Source: Natronobeatus ordinarius (GTDB taxonomy: Archaea > Halobacteriota > Halobacteria > Halobacteriales > Natrialbaceae). From it: a stretch of 64,000 bases of DNA. Below, piece by piece: positions 27,042-35,878 of this stretch. The stretch spans positions 558,001 to 622,000 of the forward strand of contig NZ_CP101456.1 in the NCBI RefSeq assembly GCF_024362485.1, written 5' to 3'. The stretch's first letter is position 1. Every line of letters starts with the position of its first letter. The notes under the pieces were generated by a model, which was given only the letters and a program-made list of their open reading frames with translations, did no database searches and was not told the origin of the DNA. The translations under genes and the position numbers were made by a program.

Positions 27042-27893
27042 TCAGTTCGACAGTGCCTCGAGCAAGTCGACGTCGCGAACGATGCCGACCAGTTCGTCGC
27101 CGCCGACCATCGGGATCTGTTCGATGTCGTTGCTGATCATCAGCTGGGCGGCCTCCTCGACCGATCGCCGACTCGAGACCGTGATGACGTCCTCGGTCAT
27201 GAACTCGCTGACGGATTCGGAGGGGATCTCGATGTCCCGCGTCGGGAGGTAGCGGCTGCCGACGGCCTTGATGCCCTCCCAGGACCACTGGGAGTCCTGA
27301 TCGGGGAAGTTGTCACCCGTCGATTCCTCCCCCTCGACGATCCGGGCGACGTCGATGATGTCGACCTCGGTGAGAACGCCGCTCATCCGACCCTCCTCGT
27401 CGAGCGCGACGGTGTAGGGGACGTTCGCGTAGGAGAGTTCGCGCTCGGCGACGGGCAGCGGTGCGCCCTCGTAGGTCGTGTTCACGTTCTCGCTGGCGTG
27501 GTCGCCCACGGTCGCGTCGGTCTCGGCGTCGCCGGTCGCGATCGCGTGGATCACGTCGGTCACCGTGACGATCCCCTCGAACTCACCGTCGACGACGGGG
27601 ACGCGGCGGGCACCCTCCTCGACCATCAGCGTCGCGACCTCCTCGATCGTCGCCTCGGCGGTCGTCGTCGGGACGTCCTCCATCAGCATGACGAGCTGGT
27701 CCTCGTCGGGCTGTTCGATCAGGGCGTCCCGCGAGACGAGGCCGCGGTACTCGGGGCCGTCGTCGGTCGATTTCACGACGGGAACGGAGGAGAACGAGCG
27801 TTCCTGGAGGTACTCGAGCACGTCGTTTCGGGTACCGGGCAACTCGACGGTCACCACCTCCGAGCGGGGGGTCATCGCATCGGCTACGTTCAT
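27042..27893 (-). CDS. Protein with four CBS domains
   Basis: A 283-residue soluble protein made of two CBS pairs (about residues 1-135 and 140-283). Each repeat has the expected beginning (AMTPRSEVVTVEL, LMEDVPTTTAEATIEE, ANVPYTVALDEEGRM and FMTEDVITVSSRRSVEE) and the hydrophobic-D-hydrophobic end (GIVTVTDVIHA, GVLTEVDIIDV, GIVRDVDLLEA). CBS pairs bind adenosine nucleotides and sense energy state; with no catalytic domain attached, this one probably acts through a partner. No operon link. Confidence 0.9.
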   Translation of the reverse strand: MNVADAMTPRSEVVTVELPGTRNDVLEYLQERSFSSVPVVKSTDDGPEYRGLVSRDALIEQPDEDQLVMLMEDVPTTTAEATIEEVATLMVEEGARRVPVVDGEFEGIVTVTDVIHAIATGDAETDATVGDHASENVNTTYEGAPLPVAERELSYANVPYTVALDEEGRMSGVLTEVDIIDVARIVEGEESTGDNFPDQDSQWSWEGIKAVGSRYLPTRDIEIPSESVSEFMTEDVITVSSRRSVEEAAQLMISNDIEQIPMVGGDELVGIVRDVDLLEALSN

Positions 27894-28009
27894 GTCACCC
27901 TCGTACGGTTAAACCGAGTATAAAGCCAGTGTTTCCCGGACGACAAAACGACCGTCGCTGGCAGCCGACCGCAACGTTCAACACGGACGGGACGTCTACT
28001 CGAACCGAT

Positions 28010-28495
28010 ATGTCACGGGTTCGGCGACGGCCCGACGCCGACGACGAGTTCGGCTTCGACCAGGATCCCTCGGTGTTCTCCCGAGGACTCGATGCGCTGG
28101 TTCCGGCGTCGATCGCTCGCCGGGCCTTAGCCGTCTCGGTCGAAACGGACGAGCAGGTGTACGATCCAGGCGACTCCGTCGAGATCCGGATCGACGTCTC
28201 GAACCGGTTGCCACTCCCGATCACCGTCCGAATCGAGGGCGCTCGAATCTGGGGCTGGTCGGTGGACGGGCTCGTCGAGGCGACCGACGAACCGATCTAC
28301 GTCCCCGACGTCGCCCGGTCGCTCTCGCTTCGAGCCGGCGAGACCCGAACGTTCACCCGGACGTGGAACGGTCGAATCAAACGACACGGGACACCGACCC
28401 GGTGGGTCGAACCGTCTAGCGGAACCCACGAAATCGCCGCTTTCGTCGCGACGGCGCCAGAGACCAGCGACTCGACGACGATCACTATTCGGTGA
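28010..28495 (+). CDS. Haloarchaeal Ig-fold protein, unknown function
   Basis: A 161-residue acidic soluble protein without signal or membrane segment. After an Arg/Asp-rich start it shows ALAVSVETDEQVYDPGDSVE, VRIEGARIWGW and GETRTFTRTWNGRIK, the strand pattern of BsuPI/CARDB-like Ig folds; related intracellular proteins occur in other haloarchaea. It converges on the last gene of the dpp operon. An upstream open part (27929 on) is not family-like, so MSRVRRRPDAD is the chosen start. Confidence 0.65.
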   Translation: MSRVRRRPDADDEFGFDQDPSVFSRGLDALVPASIARRALAVSVETDEQVYDPGDSVEIRIDVSNRLPLPITVRIEGARIWGWSVDGLVEATDEPIYVPDVARSLSLRAGETRTFTRTWNGRIKRHGTPTRWVEPSSGTHEIAAFVATAPETSDSTTITIR

Positions 28496-28537
28496 GTTCG
28501 GTCACCGTCACCTCAGACGCCCTCGAGCGACGCCCGG

Positions 28538-29836
28538 TCACTCCCGGTACAGGTGACAGGCGACGTCGTGCGTGGCCGAGCCGTGCTGGGTCGGGACCGT
28601 CGCGCTCGGCCGTTCCTGTGCACAGATGCTCGAGGTCTCGACCGCCTCGCGAACCAGTTCACGCGCGCCGTCCCAGTCGCCTTCGGCCAGCCGCCGGCAG
28701 ACGTCCTCGACGAGCGCCCCTGCGTCCCCGCCAGGTCGGCCGTCGGGGAAGAACGTCGAATCGATGTCGGCTTCGACCGCGGCGAGCGAGCGCCCCTCTC
28801 CGTCGTCCGGACCCTCGAGGACGAACGTTCGGCGGTCGACCGCTCGGACGAACTCGAGGACACGTTCCCACTCGTCTTCGGAAAGCCCGTAGCGCTCCGG
28901 CTGGATCAGCGCCGGACAGCGAGTCCGGAACCGGCAGCCCGAAGGCGGATCGATGGGACTCGGGACGTCGCCCTCGAGCGTCCCACGGACGTCTCGAGAC
29001 CGGGGGTCGGGAACCGGGATCGCATCGAGGAGCGCTTTCGTGTAGGGATGTTTCGGGTTCTCGAACAGCTCCTCTTTCTCGGCGAGCTCGACGACGTGTC
29101 CGAGGTACATCACGGCGACCCGGTCGGCGATGTACCTGACGACGCTCATATCGTGGGAGATGATCAGGTACGTCAGCCCGAACTCTTCCTGGAGTTCGCG
29201 CATGGCGTTTAGCACCTGCGCCTGGACGGAGACGTCGAGCGCCGAGACCGGTTCGTCACACAGGATGAAGTCAGGGTCGGTGCTCATCGCCCGGGCGAGG
29301 TTGATCCGCTGGCGCTGACCGCCCGAGAACTCGTGTGGATACCGGTTGTAGTACGCACGCTCGAGTCCGACCTGCTCGAGCAACTCCTTCGTCCGTTCTC
29401 GCCGTTCGTCTTTCGTGTACATCCCGTGGGCCTTCATCGGCTCTTCGATGATCTGGCCGACTTTCATCCGCGGGTTGAGCGACGACTGCGGGTCCTGAAA
29501 GATCATCTGCATGTCTCGCCGGAGTGGTCGGAGCTCCCGAGACGACCGCTCGGTCAGTTCGACGCCTTTGAACCGGACGCTCCCAGCGGTCGGCTCGATC
29601 AGCTGGAGGATCGTCCGAGCGAGCGTGCTCTTCCCACAGCCGCTCTCGCCGACGAGCGCGAGCGTCTCGCCCTTCTCGATCTCGAAGCTGACGTCGTCGA
29701 CCGCCTCGACGTCCCCTGAGCCGAACAGTCCCGCGAGGATGCCGGTGTCGGCTGCGAAGTACTTCGAGAGATTCTCGACTTCCAGCAGCGTCTCGCCCGC
29801 TTCGACGTCCTCGAGCTGTTCGAGCGCGGAACTCAT
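28538..29836 (-). CDS. Dipeptide/oligopeptide ABC ATPase (DppF/OppF)
   Basis: A 432-residue ATPase, fifth and last gene of the importer operon. Walker A is GESGCGKS, the signature FSGGQRQR, Walker [14 protein letters not shown] and the H-loop SHD. The C-terminal oligopeptide domain begins CRFRTRCP, but between it and the usual closing Cys ([10 protein letters not shown]) there is an ~90-residue acidic insertion (about residues 330-415), making the protein about 100 residues longer than most. Start ATG overlaps the preceding gene by four bases. Couples ATP hydrolysis to peptide (or related solute) uptake together with the DppD subunit. Confidence 0.9.
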   Translation of the reverse strand: MSSALEQLEDVEAGETLLEVENLSKYFAADTGILAGLFGSGDVEAVDDVSFEIEKGETLALVGESGCGKSTLARTILQLIEPTAGSVRFKGVELTERSSRELRPLRRDMQMIFQDPQSSLNPRMKVGQIIEEPMKAHGMYTKDERRERTKELLEQVGLERAYYNRYPHEFSGGQRQRINLARAMSTDPDFILCDEPVSALDVSVQAQVLNAMRELQEEFGLTYLIISHDMSVVRYIADRVAVMYLGHVVELAEKEELFENPKHPYTKALLDAIPVPDPRSRDVRGTLEGDVPSPIDPPSGCRFRTRCPALIQPERYGLSEDEWERVLEFVRAVDRRTFVLEGPDDGEGRSLAAVEADIDSTFFPDGRPGGDAGALVEDVCRRLAEGDWDGARELVREAVETSSICAQERPSATVPTQHGSATHDVACHLYRE

Positions 29837-30942
29837 CGTCGTCCCTCCATGGACCCACGCTCACGTTCGCTGCGTGACTCGCCCTCGCGCCCCGGGAGCG
29901 GTTCGCTCTCCCAGTAGCCGTCGTCGCCGTGTTTGAGACAGGCGGCCCGGTGTGGCTCGCCGTCTTCGCCGACCTCGACGAACTCGGGTTCGGTGACGCG
30001 ACACTCCTCCCGGGCGTCGACGCATCGCGGGTGGAACCGGCAGCCTGCGGGCGGACTCCTCGCGCTCGGCATCGTCCCCTCGATCGCCTCGAGGTCGTCG
30101 ACGGTCCGGTCCGGCCGGGGAATCGAGTTCAACAGCGCTTTCGTGTAGGGATGTTTGGTGTCGTAGAACAGCTCGTCGACGGGCGCCTGCTCGACGATCT
30201 CGCCGAGGTACATGACGTTCACGCGGTCGCAAATCTCGGCGACGACGCCCATGTCGTGGGTGACCCAGATAAAACTCGTGTCGAACTCCGTCCTGAGGTC
30301 GTCGACGAGCTCTAAGATCTGCCCTTCGACGGTGACGTCGAGGGCGGTCGTCGGCTCGTCGGCGATGATGAGGTTCGGTCGGCAGCCGAGCGCCATGGCG
30401 ATGAGCACGCGCTGGCGCATCCCGCCGCTGAACTCGTGTGGGTAGTCGTCGTAGCGGCTCTCGGCCTCGGGGATGCCGACGCGCCGGAGCATCTCGATCG
30501 CCTCTTCTTTCGCCTCCTCGCGGCTGAGATCGCGGTTGAGCTCGATGAACTCGCGAACCTGTCCGCCGACGGTGTAGACGGGGTTGAGCGACTCCATCGG
30601 ATCCTGGAAGATGATCGCGATCTCGTTGCCGCGGATCTGTTCGCGCATCTCGGCGTCGGTGAGCATCTCGTCGCGGGGAACGAGCTCGCCGTCGCGTTCT
30701 TCGAACCCGACGACGGTCGTGCCCATGTAGTCGATCTCGCCGCCGACGATCTCGCCGGGCGATTCGATCAGGCGCATGATGCTCGAGGTTGCGACGCTCT
30801 TTCCGGCACCGGATTCGCCGACGAGGCCGACGATCTCCCCTCGTTTCACGTCGAACGAGACGCCGTCTACTGCACGGACGACGCCGCGTTCGGTGAAAAA
30901 TTGCGTCTTCAGGTCGGTCACTTCGAGTATCGTTTCACTCAT
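29833..30942 (-). CDS. Dipeptide/oligopeptide ABC ATPase (DppD/OppD)
   Basis: A 369-residue ATPase. Walker A is GESGAGKS, the signature FSGGMRQR, Walker [14 protein letters not shown] and the H-loop THD. The C-terminal solute-binding-type extension contains CRFHPRC and ends near a second cysteine pair (EECRVTE, AACLKHG), which in this family can hold an iron-sulfur cluster. The last residues are Arg/Glu-rich. Fourth gene of the operon, overlapping dppF and 18 bases after dppC. Confidence 0.92.
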   Translation of the reverse strand: MSETILEVTDLKTQFFTERGVVRAVDGVSFDVKRGEIVGLVGESGAGKSVATSSIMRLIESPGEIVGGEIDYMGTTVVGFEERDGELVPRDEMLTDAEMREQIRGNEIAIIFQDPMESLNPVYTVGGQVREFIELNRDLSREEAKEEAIEMLRRVGIPEAESRYDDYPHEFSGGMRQRVLIAMALGCRPNLIIADEPTTALDVTVEGQILELVDDLRTEFDTSFIWVTHDMGVVAEICDRVNVMYLGEIVEQAPVDELFYDTKHPYTKALLNSIPRPDRTVDDLEAIEGTMPSARSPPAGCRFHPRCVDAREECRVTEPEFVEVGEDGEPHRAACLKHGDDGYWESEPLPGREGESRSERERGSMEGRR

Positions 30943-30960
30943 TGTAGATTGATAATCGTC

Positions 30961-31971
30961 TCACTTGATTCGCGGGTCCAGCGCGTCCTGCAGGCCGTCG
31001 CCGAAGAGGTTGAACCCCATGATGGTGATCAGGATGGCGAGGCCGGGCCAGATACTCAACCAGTAGTTCGAGTGCATGTACTGGTGTGCGAGGCGGAGCA
31101 TCTCTCCCCAGTCGGCGGTCGGCGGCTGTGCGCCGTAGCCGAGGAAAGAGAGGCCGGCGACGATGAGGATCGTCACGCCGATGTACAGCGTCGCCAGCAC
31201 CAGCACGGGGGCGAAACTGTTCGGGATCACGTGGCGGAGCAAGATGTCCCGATCCCTGACGCCAGCGGCTCGTGCGGCCTCGACGTAGTCCATCTCGCGG
31301 ACGCTCAACACCCGACTGCGGATGAGCCGAGCGAACACCGGGATGAACGCGATCCCGACGCCGAGGGCGGCGTAGGTGATGTCGGGGTTCCCCCCGCTGA
31401 CGAACACCGTGAACACGATCACGAGGACGAGCGGCGGGATGGCGTACAGCGTCTCCACCGCGCGCATCAGCACGTCGTCGACCCGGCCGCCGTAGTAGCC
31501 CGAAACTGCGCCGACGATCGTTCCCCCGACGAGTCCGATTCCGGTCGCGACGATCCCCACGAACACGGACACCTGCGTTCCGTAGATGAGTCGCGTGAGG
31601 TAGTCGCGACCGTTCTGGTCGGTCCCGAGCGGATGCTCCCACGTTCCACCCTCGACGAACGCCGGTGGCAGCCGGCGCTCGGTCGCTCCTGGATCGGGGT
31701 GACGCTCGGGGTGTGAGAGGAACGTCTCCGCCAGCAGGAAGTTCTCGGCGCGCCCGAGCGTGAGCCTCGAGAGGTTACTGTCGATGGCGGTGATCAGCGC
31801 GATGCCCAGCACGATCGCGATGACGTACATCCCGAAGCGGGCCGTGGTATCCGCCTTGACCTTCCTGAGCGTGTACCGCCAGCCGACGTCCGCCTCGAAC
31901 TCGTCGTCCGCCGTCCCGTCGCCGATCTCGAGTTCGGTCTCGCTCTCCGTCTGTTGTTCTCCGACAGCCAT
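30961..31971 (-). CDS. Dipeptide/oligopeptide ABC permease (DppC/OppC)
   Basis: A 336-residue permease. A polar N-terminal tail is followed by one helix (about 45-68) and a periplasm-type loop containing HPLGTDQNGRDYLTRLIYGT, the OppC_N mark, then five more helices. The coupling motif EAARAAGVRDRDILLRHVIPNS contacts the ATPases. It is one base away from dppB, and this order (B, C, D, F) is the standard one. Pairs with dppB as the membrane channel. Confidence 0.93.
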   Translation of the reverse strand: MAVGEQQTESETELEIGDGTADDEFEADVGWRYTLRKVKADTTARFGMYVIAIVLGIALITAIDSNLSRLTLGRAENFLLAETFLSHPERHPDPGATERRLPPAFVEGGTWEHPLGTDQNGRDYLTRLIYGTQVSVFVGIVATGIGLVGGTIVGAVSGYYGGRVDDVLMRAVETLYAIPPLVLVIVFTVFVSGGNPDITYAALGVGIAFIPVFARLIRSRVLSVREMDYVEAARAAGVRDRDILLRHVIPNSFAPVLVLATLYIGVTILIVAGLSFLGYGAQPPTADWGEMLRLAHQYMHSNYWLSIWPGLAILITIMGFNLFGDGLQDALDPRIK

Positions 31972-31972
31972 G

Positions 31973-33025
31973 TTAGCTCTCCTCCCCGTACGATACCCGC
32001 GGGTCGACGTACGCGTAGGCGATGTCGGTGACGATGACGCCGATTACGAACACGAATCCGACGACGATGGTAGTCCCGAGGACGAGCTGGTAGTCGTACG
32101 TCCCGATCGCCTGGATGATCAGCCGGCCCATGCCGTTGATCGCGAACACCTCCTCGATGAGCACCGCACCGCCGATCGCGCTCGTCAGGTTGAGCCCGAC
32201 GAGCGTGATGACCGGCAGCTGGGAGACGCGGAACGCGTGTTTTCGCATGATCGTCCGTTCGGGGACGCCGTAGGCGCGGGCGAGCCTGACGTAGTCTTTC
32301 TGGAACGACTCGATCATCGCGCTCCGTTCGACGCGCATGATCGTCGCCATCTGCAACGTGCCGAGGGCGATCATCGGTAAGAGCAGGTGTCTGATCGTCT
32401 GGTAGTACAACTCGAGGTGGCCGCTGTAGCCGTAGTGAGCGGGGTCGCGCCAGGGGTACACCAGCCGACCGGTCGGCAGCCAGCCGAGGTGGACGCCGAA
32501 GAGGATGATCAGCATGATGCCGATCCAGAACGACGGCGTGCTGACGCCGACGAGCGCGATGATTCGGGAGACGTGGTCGGTGGGCTCGTTCCGGCGTTTC
32601 GCCGCGAGCACGCCCAGCGGGATCGCCGTCACGATCGCGAACGCGTACGCTGAGAGCATCAACAGCAGCGTCGGTGGCAGCCGGACGAGCATCAGTTCGC
32701 TAACCGGCCGATCGTAGTACATGCTGAGGCCGAGGTCGCCCTGCAGCAGCCCTCTGGGGGACTCTTCGAACCCGGGAACGCCGAGTACCTCGAGGAACCA
32801 CGGCAGTCCAAGGTAGTTGAGAAACCGCATGTGAAGCGGCTGGTCGAGGCCGTACCGTTCCTCGATCGCCTCGATCAACTCCTCGCTGGCGATCTGTTCG
32901 GCGACCATGTAGTCGACCGGGTCACCGGGCGCCAGATTGACGAGCAGGAACGTGACGACCGCGATCCCGAACATCACCGGGACGGCCTGCATCAGTCGAT
33001 ATATCGTGTATCGTAACAGCCCCAT
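31973..33025 (-). CDS. Dipeptide/oligopeptide ABC permease (DppB/OppB)
   Basis: A 350-residue permease with the typical start LLRYTIYRLMQAVPVMFGIAVVTFLLVNLAPGDP split here as helix 1 followed by the conserved GDP; further helices at about 115-140, 150-175, 205-225, 270-295 and 315-340. The ATPase coupling motif is VRLARAYGVPERTIMRKHAF. It follows the substrate-binding-protein gene after 177 bases that hold a hairpin (see that entry). Confidence 0.93.
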   Translation of the reverse strand: MGLLRYTIYRLMQAVPVMFGIAVVTFLLVNLAPGDPVDYMVAEQIASEELIEAIEERYGLDQPLHMRFLNYLGLPWFLEVLGVPGFEESPRGLLQGDLGLSMYYDRPVSELMLVRLPPTLLLMLSAYAFAIVTAIPLGVLAAKRRNEPTDHVSRIIALVGVSTPSFWIGIMLIILFGVHLGWLPTGRLVYPWRDPAHYGYSGHLELYYQTIRHLLLPMIALGTLQMATIMRVERSAMIESFQKDYVRLARAYGVPERTIMRKHAFRVSQLPVITLVGLNLTSAIGGAVLIEEVFAINGMGRLIIQAIGTYDYQLVLGTTIVVGFVFVIGVIVTDIAYAYVDPRVSYGEES

Positions 33026-33150
33026 CGTATCACGCTACCGTCTCTCTCACACTCACTTCGGCAATATTGGGTACAACCATTTCCATGTGCGCTGAAACTC
33101 TACTCTTCTGTTAATTTTGGGACGGGTGTGGTAGTCAGTCGGTCGATGAA

Positions 33151-33168
33151 CGAACCGGCGGCGGTTCG
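33151..33168 (-). terminator. Hairpin between the binding-protein gene and dppB
   Basis: Stems 33151-33157 (CGAACCG) and 33162-33168 (CGGTTCG), loop of four. It lies about 35 bases past the stop of the binding-protein gene (minus strand). No T-run follows, so it is more likely an mRNA stabiliser or attenuator that lets the binding protein be made in excess of the permease than a full terminator. Confidence 0.35.
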
Positions 33169-33202
33169 TCGCTCCGCTCCTCGTCGCAATCGCCCGATTC
33201 GC

Positions 33203-34807
33203 CTACAGCAGGTTGAGGTCCGGGTGGTCGAGGTGCGGGTTGGTGGAGACCGACGTACTCGCGTGCACGCCCTCGACGGCGTCTTCGACGTAGGCGACTG
33301 CGTTCAGGTCGCTCCAGCCCGGGAGGTGAATCGCCTGCTCGTTGATCTCGGTCTGGATTTCGGTGTAGAGTTCACTCCGTTCGGCGGGGTCGACGGACCG
33401 ACGTGCGTCCTGGATGTTCTCGTGGAACTCCGGATTGTCGTAGAAGTGGCCCTGTGTGAGTCCCTCGTTGTCCTCGTGAAACAGCTGGTAGAAGTACACG
33501 TCGGGGTCAGCACCGCCGGTCCAGCCGAGGGCGTAGATGTTGAACTCGTCGGCGTCACCCGACTGGTACGTGTCCGTGAACACGTCCCAATCGAGGCGCC
33601 GAACGCTGGCCCCGTAGCCGATCTCGTCGAGGCGGTCGGCGATGACCTCGGCCCACTGCTGGCGAATGTCGTCCGGCGGGACGATGATGTCGAGTTCCTC
33701 ACCGTCGTCGATCGCGTCGCTCTCGTCGAGCAGTTCCTGGGCACGGTCGGGATCGAACTCGTAGTTCATCTCGAGGAACTGGTCGGCGGGCATGTCGAAC
33801 TCCTCGGCCACCGAGGGCGCCACCGACATGTTGGTGAAGACGGCGGCCTCCCCGAAGATGTCCTCGACGAAGTCACGGCGCGAGTGGCAGTGGGCGATCG
33901 CCCGGCGAACGTCGGGATCGGCCGTCGGCCCCTCGTTACAGTTGAACGCCATGTACAGGTAGCTCGTACTGTCGATGGACGCGATCTCGATACCGTCTTC
34001 GGACTCGATATCGTCCCAGTCCTGCGGGGGAATCCCCTCCATAATGTCGGTCTCCTCGGCGAGAATTCGGGAGACGCGCCCGGCGTCGTCCTCTGCCGGC
34101 TCGTACCGGATCGCCGCCACCTGGCTCGGCTCGTCCCAGTAGTCGTCCCAGCGCTCGACGTCGACGTACTCGCCGTCTTCCCACTCGGCGAACTGGTACG
34201 GCCCCGACCCGATCGGGTTCTCCGTGTTGTACGCGTCGGGATCACTCTGGCGAACCTCCGAGTTGACGATGCTCGTCGGAAGGGTGATCGTCTCGAACGG
34301 CGCGTACGGGTACTCGAGGTCGAACTGAACCGTCGTGTCGTCGATGGCCTCGGCGGACTCGATCATGTCGAAGTCCGGCATGTTGTCCGTCTGCTCCTCG
34401 ACGGGTGCGAGGAACGAGTGGACGACGTCCTCGGCGGTGACCGGATCCCCGTTGTGGAACTCGGGCCCGTCGCGGAGTTCGACGACGAACCGCTGGCCGT
34501 CTCGTTCGATCTCTGGAGCGTCGGCTGCGAGCTTTGGTTGCGGATCGAGAGTCCCGACGTCGTACTCGTAGAGTCCGTCGTAGAGCACCTGCGTGATCTG
34601 AGAGGAGTACGCGTCGTTGAGAACGACCGGGTCCCACTCGATTGGGGCTACCTGCTGGGTGAAGCTGAGTCGGTCGCCAGCGGGAACGGCGGCGTCGTCA
34701 CCGCCGATGCAGCCTGCGAGGAACGCGGCCGACACCGCCACGCCACTCCCGATGAGTCGGCGCCGCGTAATCGACGTCAAACCGTGTGGGTTGTCTTGAC
34801 GAGACAT
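33203..34807 (-). CDS. Peptide ABC transporter substrate-binding lipoprotein
   Basis: A 534-residue SBP_bac_5 family protein, first gene of the operon. The N-terminus has twin arginines (SITRRRLIGSG) followed by a lipobox (FLAGCIGG), so it is probably exported folded by Tat and lipid-anchored at the Cys. The mature part shows VLYDGLYEYD, the conserved FHNGDPVTAEDVVHSF and RRAIAHC segments. Captures peptides or similar solutes and delivers them to the DppB/C channel. ATG 34805-34807 is chosen because a TATA-like box is 27 bases upstream; GTG at 34813 is an alternative. Confidence 0.93.
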   Translation of the reverse strand: MSRQDNPHGLTSITRRRLIGSGVAVSAAFLAGCIGGDDAAVPAGDRLSFTQQVAPIEWDPVVLNDAYSSQITQVLYDGLYEYDVGTLDPQPKLAADAPEIERDGQRFVVELRDGPEFHNGDPVTAEDVVHSFLAPVEEQTDNMPDFDMIESAEAIDDTTVQFDLEYPYAPFETITLPTSIVNSEVRQSDPDAYNTENPIGSGPYQFAEWEDGEYVDVERWDDYWDEPSQVAAIRYEPAEDDAGRVSRILAEETDIMEGIPPQDWDDIESEDGIEIASIDSTSYLYMAFNCNEGPTADPDVRRAIAHCHSRRDFVEDIFGEAAVFTNMSVAPSVAEEFDMPADQFLEMNYEFDPDRAQELLDESDAIDDGEELDIIVPPDDIRQQWAEVIADRLDEIGYGASVRRLDWDVFTDTYQSGDADEFNIYALGWTGGADPDVYFYQLFHEDNEGLTQGHFYDNPEFHENIQDARRSVDPAERSELYTEIQTEINEQAIHLPGWSDLNAVAYVEDAVEGVHASTSVSTNPHLDHPDLNLL

Positions 34808-34830
34808 ACCCACACAAATGCTACCTCGGT

Positions 34831-34840
34831 TATATAGTTT
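34831..34840 (-). promoter_or_regulatory. Promoter of the dpp operon
   Basis: On the minus strand AAACTATATA, centred about 28 bases before ATG 34807. It is one of the clearest leaderless promoters in the window. Confidence 0.6.
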
Positions 34841-35180
34841 TTTCTGTATTTCAGATTATTCTGATAGTACTGTCCTGGTGCAGAACTGCCGTGGATCCAC
34901 GCTTCTGGTGAATCGTACTTCGCCTCAACGGGGCATTGTGTACGGCTGTGAACGACTCTGTCTACTGTCGTTGAATGAACGTCTGAGCACCCGATATTTG
35001 ATATGAGCTACTTTTTATCTACAATTACCACACGCTGTGTCCGGTGCCTGCCGAATTACTATCTGTGTCGTCGATCTGATACTCGGCCGTGAAACTTTGC
35101 CGACCCCCGGCGTTCGCCAGATCCTGCTTCGTTCTCTGGCGGGCATGTCGTGATCACCACTGGAGGTAGATTCCGACGAC
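34841..35180. other. Intergenic stretch, AT-richer, no gene seen
   Basis: About 340 bases between the divergent dpp operon and the small 35211 gene. Several TATA-like strings occur, but frames in all registers are short or featureless. It may hold operators for dpp. Confidence 0.5.
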
Positions 35181-35190
35181 TTTATACTAT
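35181..35190 (+). promoter_or_regulatory. TATA-like box of the 55-residue gene
   Basis: TTTATACTAT, centred about 26 bases before ATG 35211, as expected for a leaderless gene. Supports that the small frame is real. Confidence 0.55.
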
Positions 35191-35210
35191 GGTGTGTGTG
35201 ATATACAAGC

Positions 35211-35378
35211 ATGGTGTCGAACCCATACGGGCACACGGACGTGCCTGGCGACACGATCGTCGGCGCGATCGACTCTGACGGCCGCAGCGACGAGTACGTC
35301 ATCGCGGACATCTCCGCCGACGGGGCGTGGCTCTCGATGGCTGCCGACGAGGCGGCGACACTTCCAGCGTGGCGATAA
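35211..35378 (+). CDS. 55-residue haloarchaeal protein (DUF7556-like)
   Basis: The frame encodes 55 residues starting MVSNPYGHTDVPGDTIVGAI and containing EYVIADISADGAWLSMAADE before LPAWR and TAA. I recall closely similar tiny proteins (same ADISADGAWLSM core) throughout Halobacteria, filed as DUF7556; their function is unknown. A good TATA box 26 bases upstream supports expression. It is shorter than most gene-calling cut-offs and could easily be missed. An in-frame neighbour, the PPC gene, starts 80 bases later. Confidence 0.75.
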   Translation: MVSNPYGHTDVPGDTIVGAIDSDGRSDEYVIADISADGAWLSMAADEAATLPAWR

Positions 35379-35424
35379 CCGTCCCGATTCGTTCACGACG
35401 ATCGACTCCCGATCGCGAACGGTG

Positions 35425-35432
35425 ATCTTTTT
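35425..35432 (+). promoter_or_regulatory. Possible TATA element of the PPC-polC unit
   Basis: T-rich GATCTTTT, about 28 bases before ATG 35458. Weak match. Confidence 0.3.
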
Positions 35433-35457
35433 CCACTGGCGAACACAGTATCGGCGT

Positions 35458-35877
35458 ATGAACTACCGAGCCGTCGAACCCACAGGCGAGTACGTCGCCC
35501 GCCTCGAGACGGGCGCGGAGTGGCGATCCGAGATCGAATCGCTCGCAGCGGAGGTCGAGGCCGACGCGGCCTGGTTCACCGGCCTCGGTGCGGTCTCCGA
35601 CGCCGAACTCTGGTTCTACGACCAGGACGGGCTCGAGTACGCCCCCGTCGAGTTCGACGAACCACTCGAGGTCGCGAGCTGCGTGGGGAACGTCGCCCTG
35701 TTGGACGGCGAGCGGTTCGCCCACACGCACGTCGTCTGCTCGCGACCTGACGGGGAGGCCGTCGCCGGCCACTTGAACGAGGCGACCGTCTTCGCCGGCG
35801 AGATCCACATGCGCGCCTTCGAGGACCCGCTGGAGCGGGCCCACGACGAGACCACCGACCTCGACCTCTGGCTCTGA
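35458..35877 (+). CDS. PPC (DUF296) domain DNA-binding-like protein
   Basis: A 139-residue single PPC/DUF296 domain. Typical segments are LETGAEWRSEIESLAAEVEA, AAWFTGLGAVSDAELWFYD, the central EVASCVGNVALLDGE and the metal-site HTHVVCSR with a later GEIHMRAF. PPC domains form trimers and in plants are attached to AT-hook DNA binders; alone, in prokaryotes, the role is unknown. One base separates its stop from the polC start, so the two genes are transcribed and probably translated together, hinting at a link with replication. Confidence 0.88.
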   Translation: MNYRAVEPTGEYVARLETGAEWRSEIESLAAEVEADAAWFTGLGAVSDAELWFYDQDGLEYAPVEFDEPLEVASCVGNVALLDGERFAHTHVVCSRPDGEAVAGHLNEATVFAGEIHMRAFEDPLERAHDETTDLDLWL

Positions 35878-35878
35878 G

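Noticed and set aside
33128-34837. A 569-codon plus-strand frame
   Set aside because: Antisense to the peptide-binding lipoprotein, which has a signal, lipobox and promoter.
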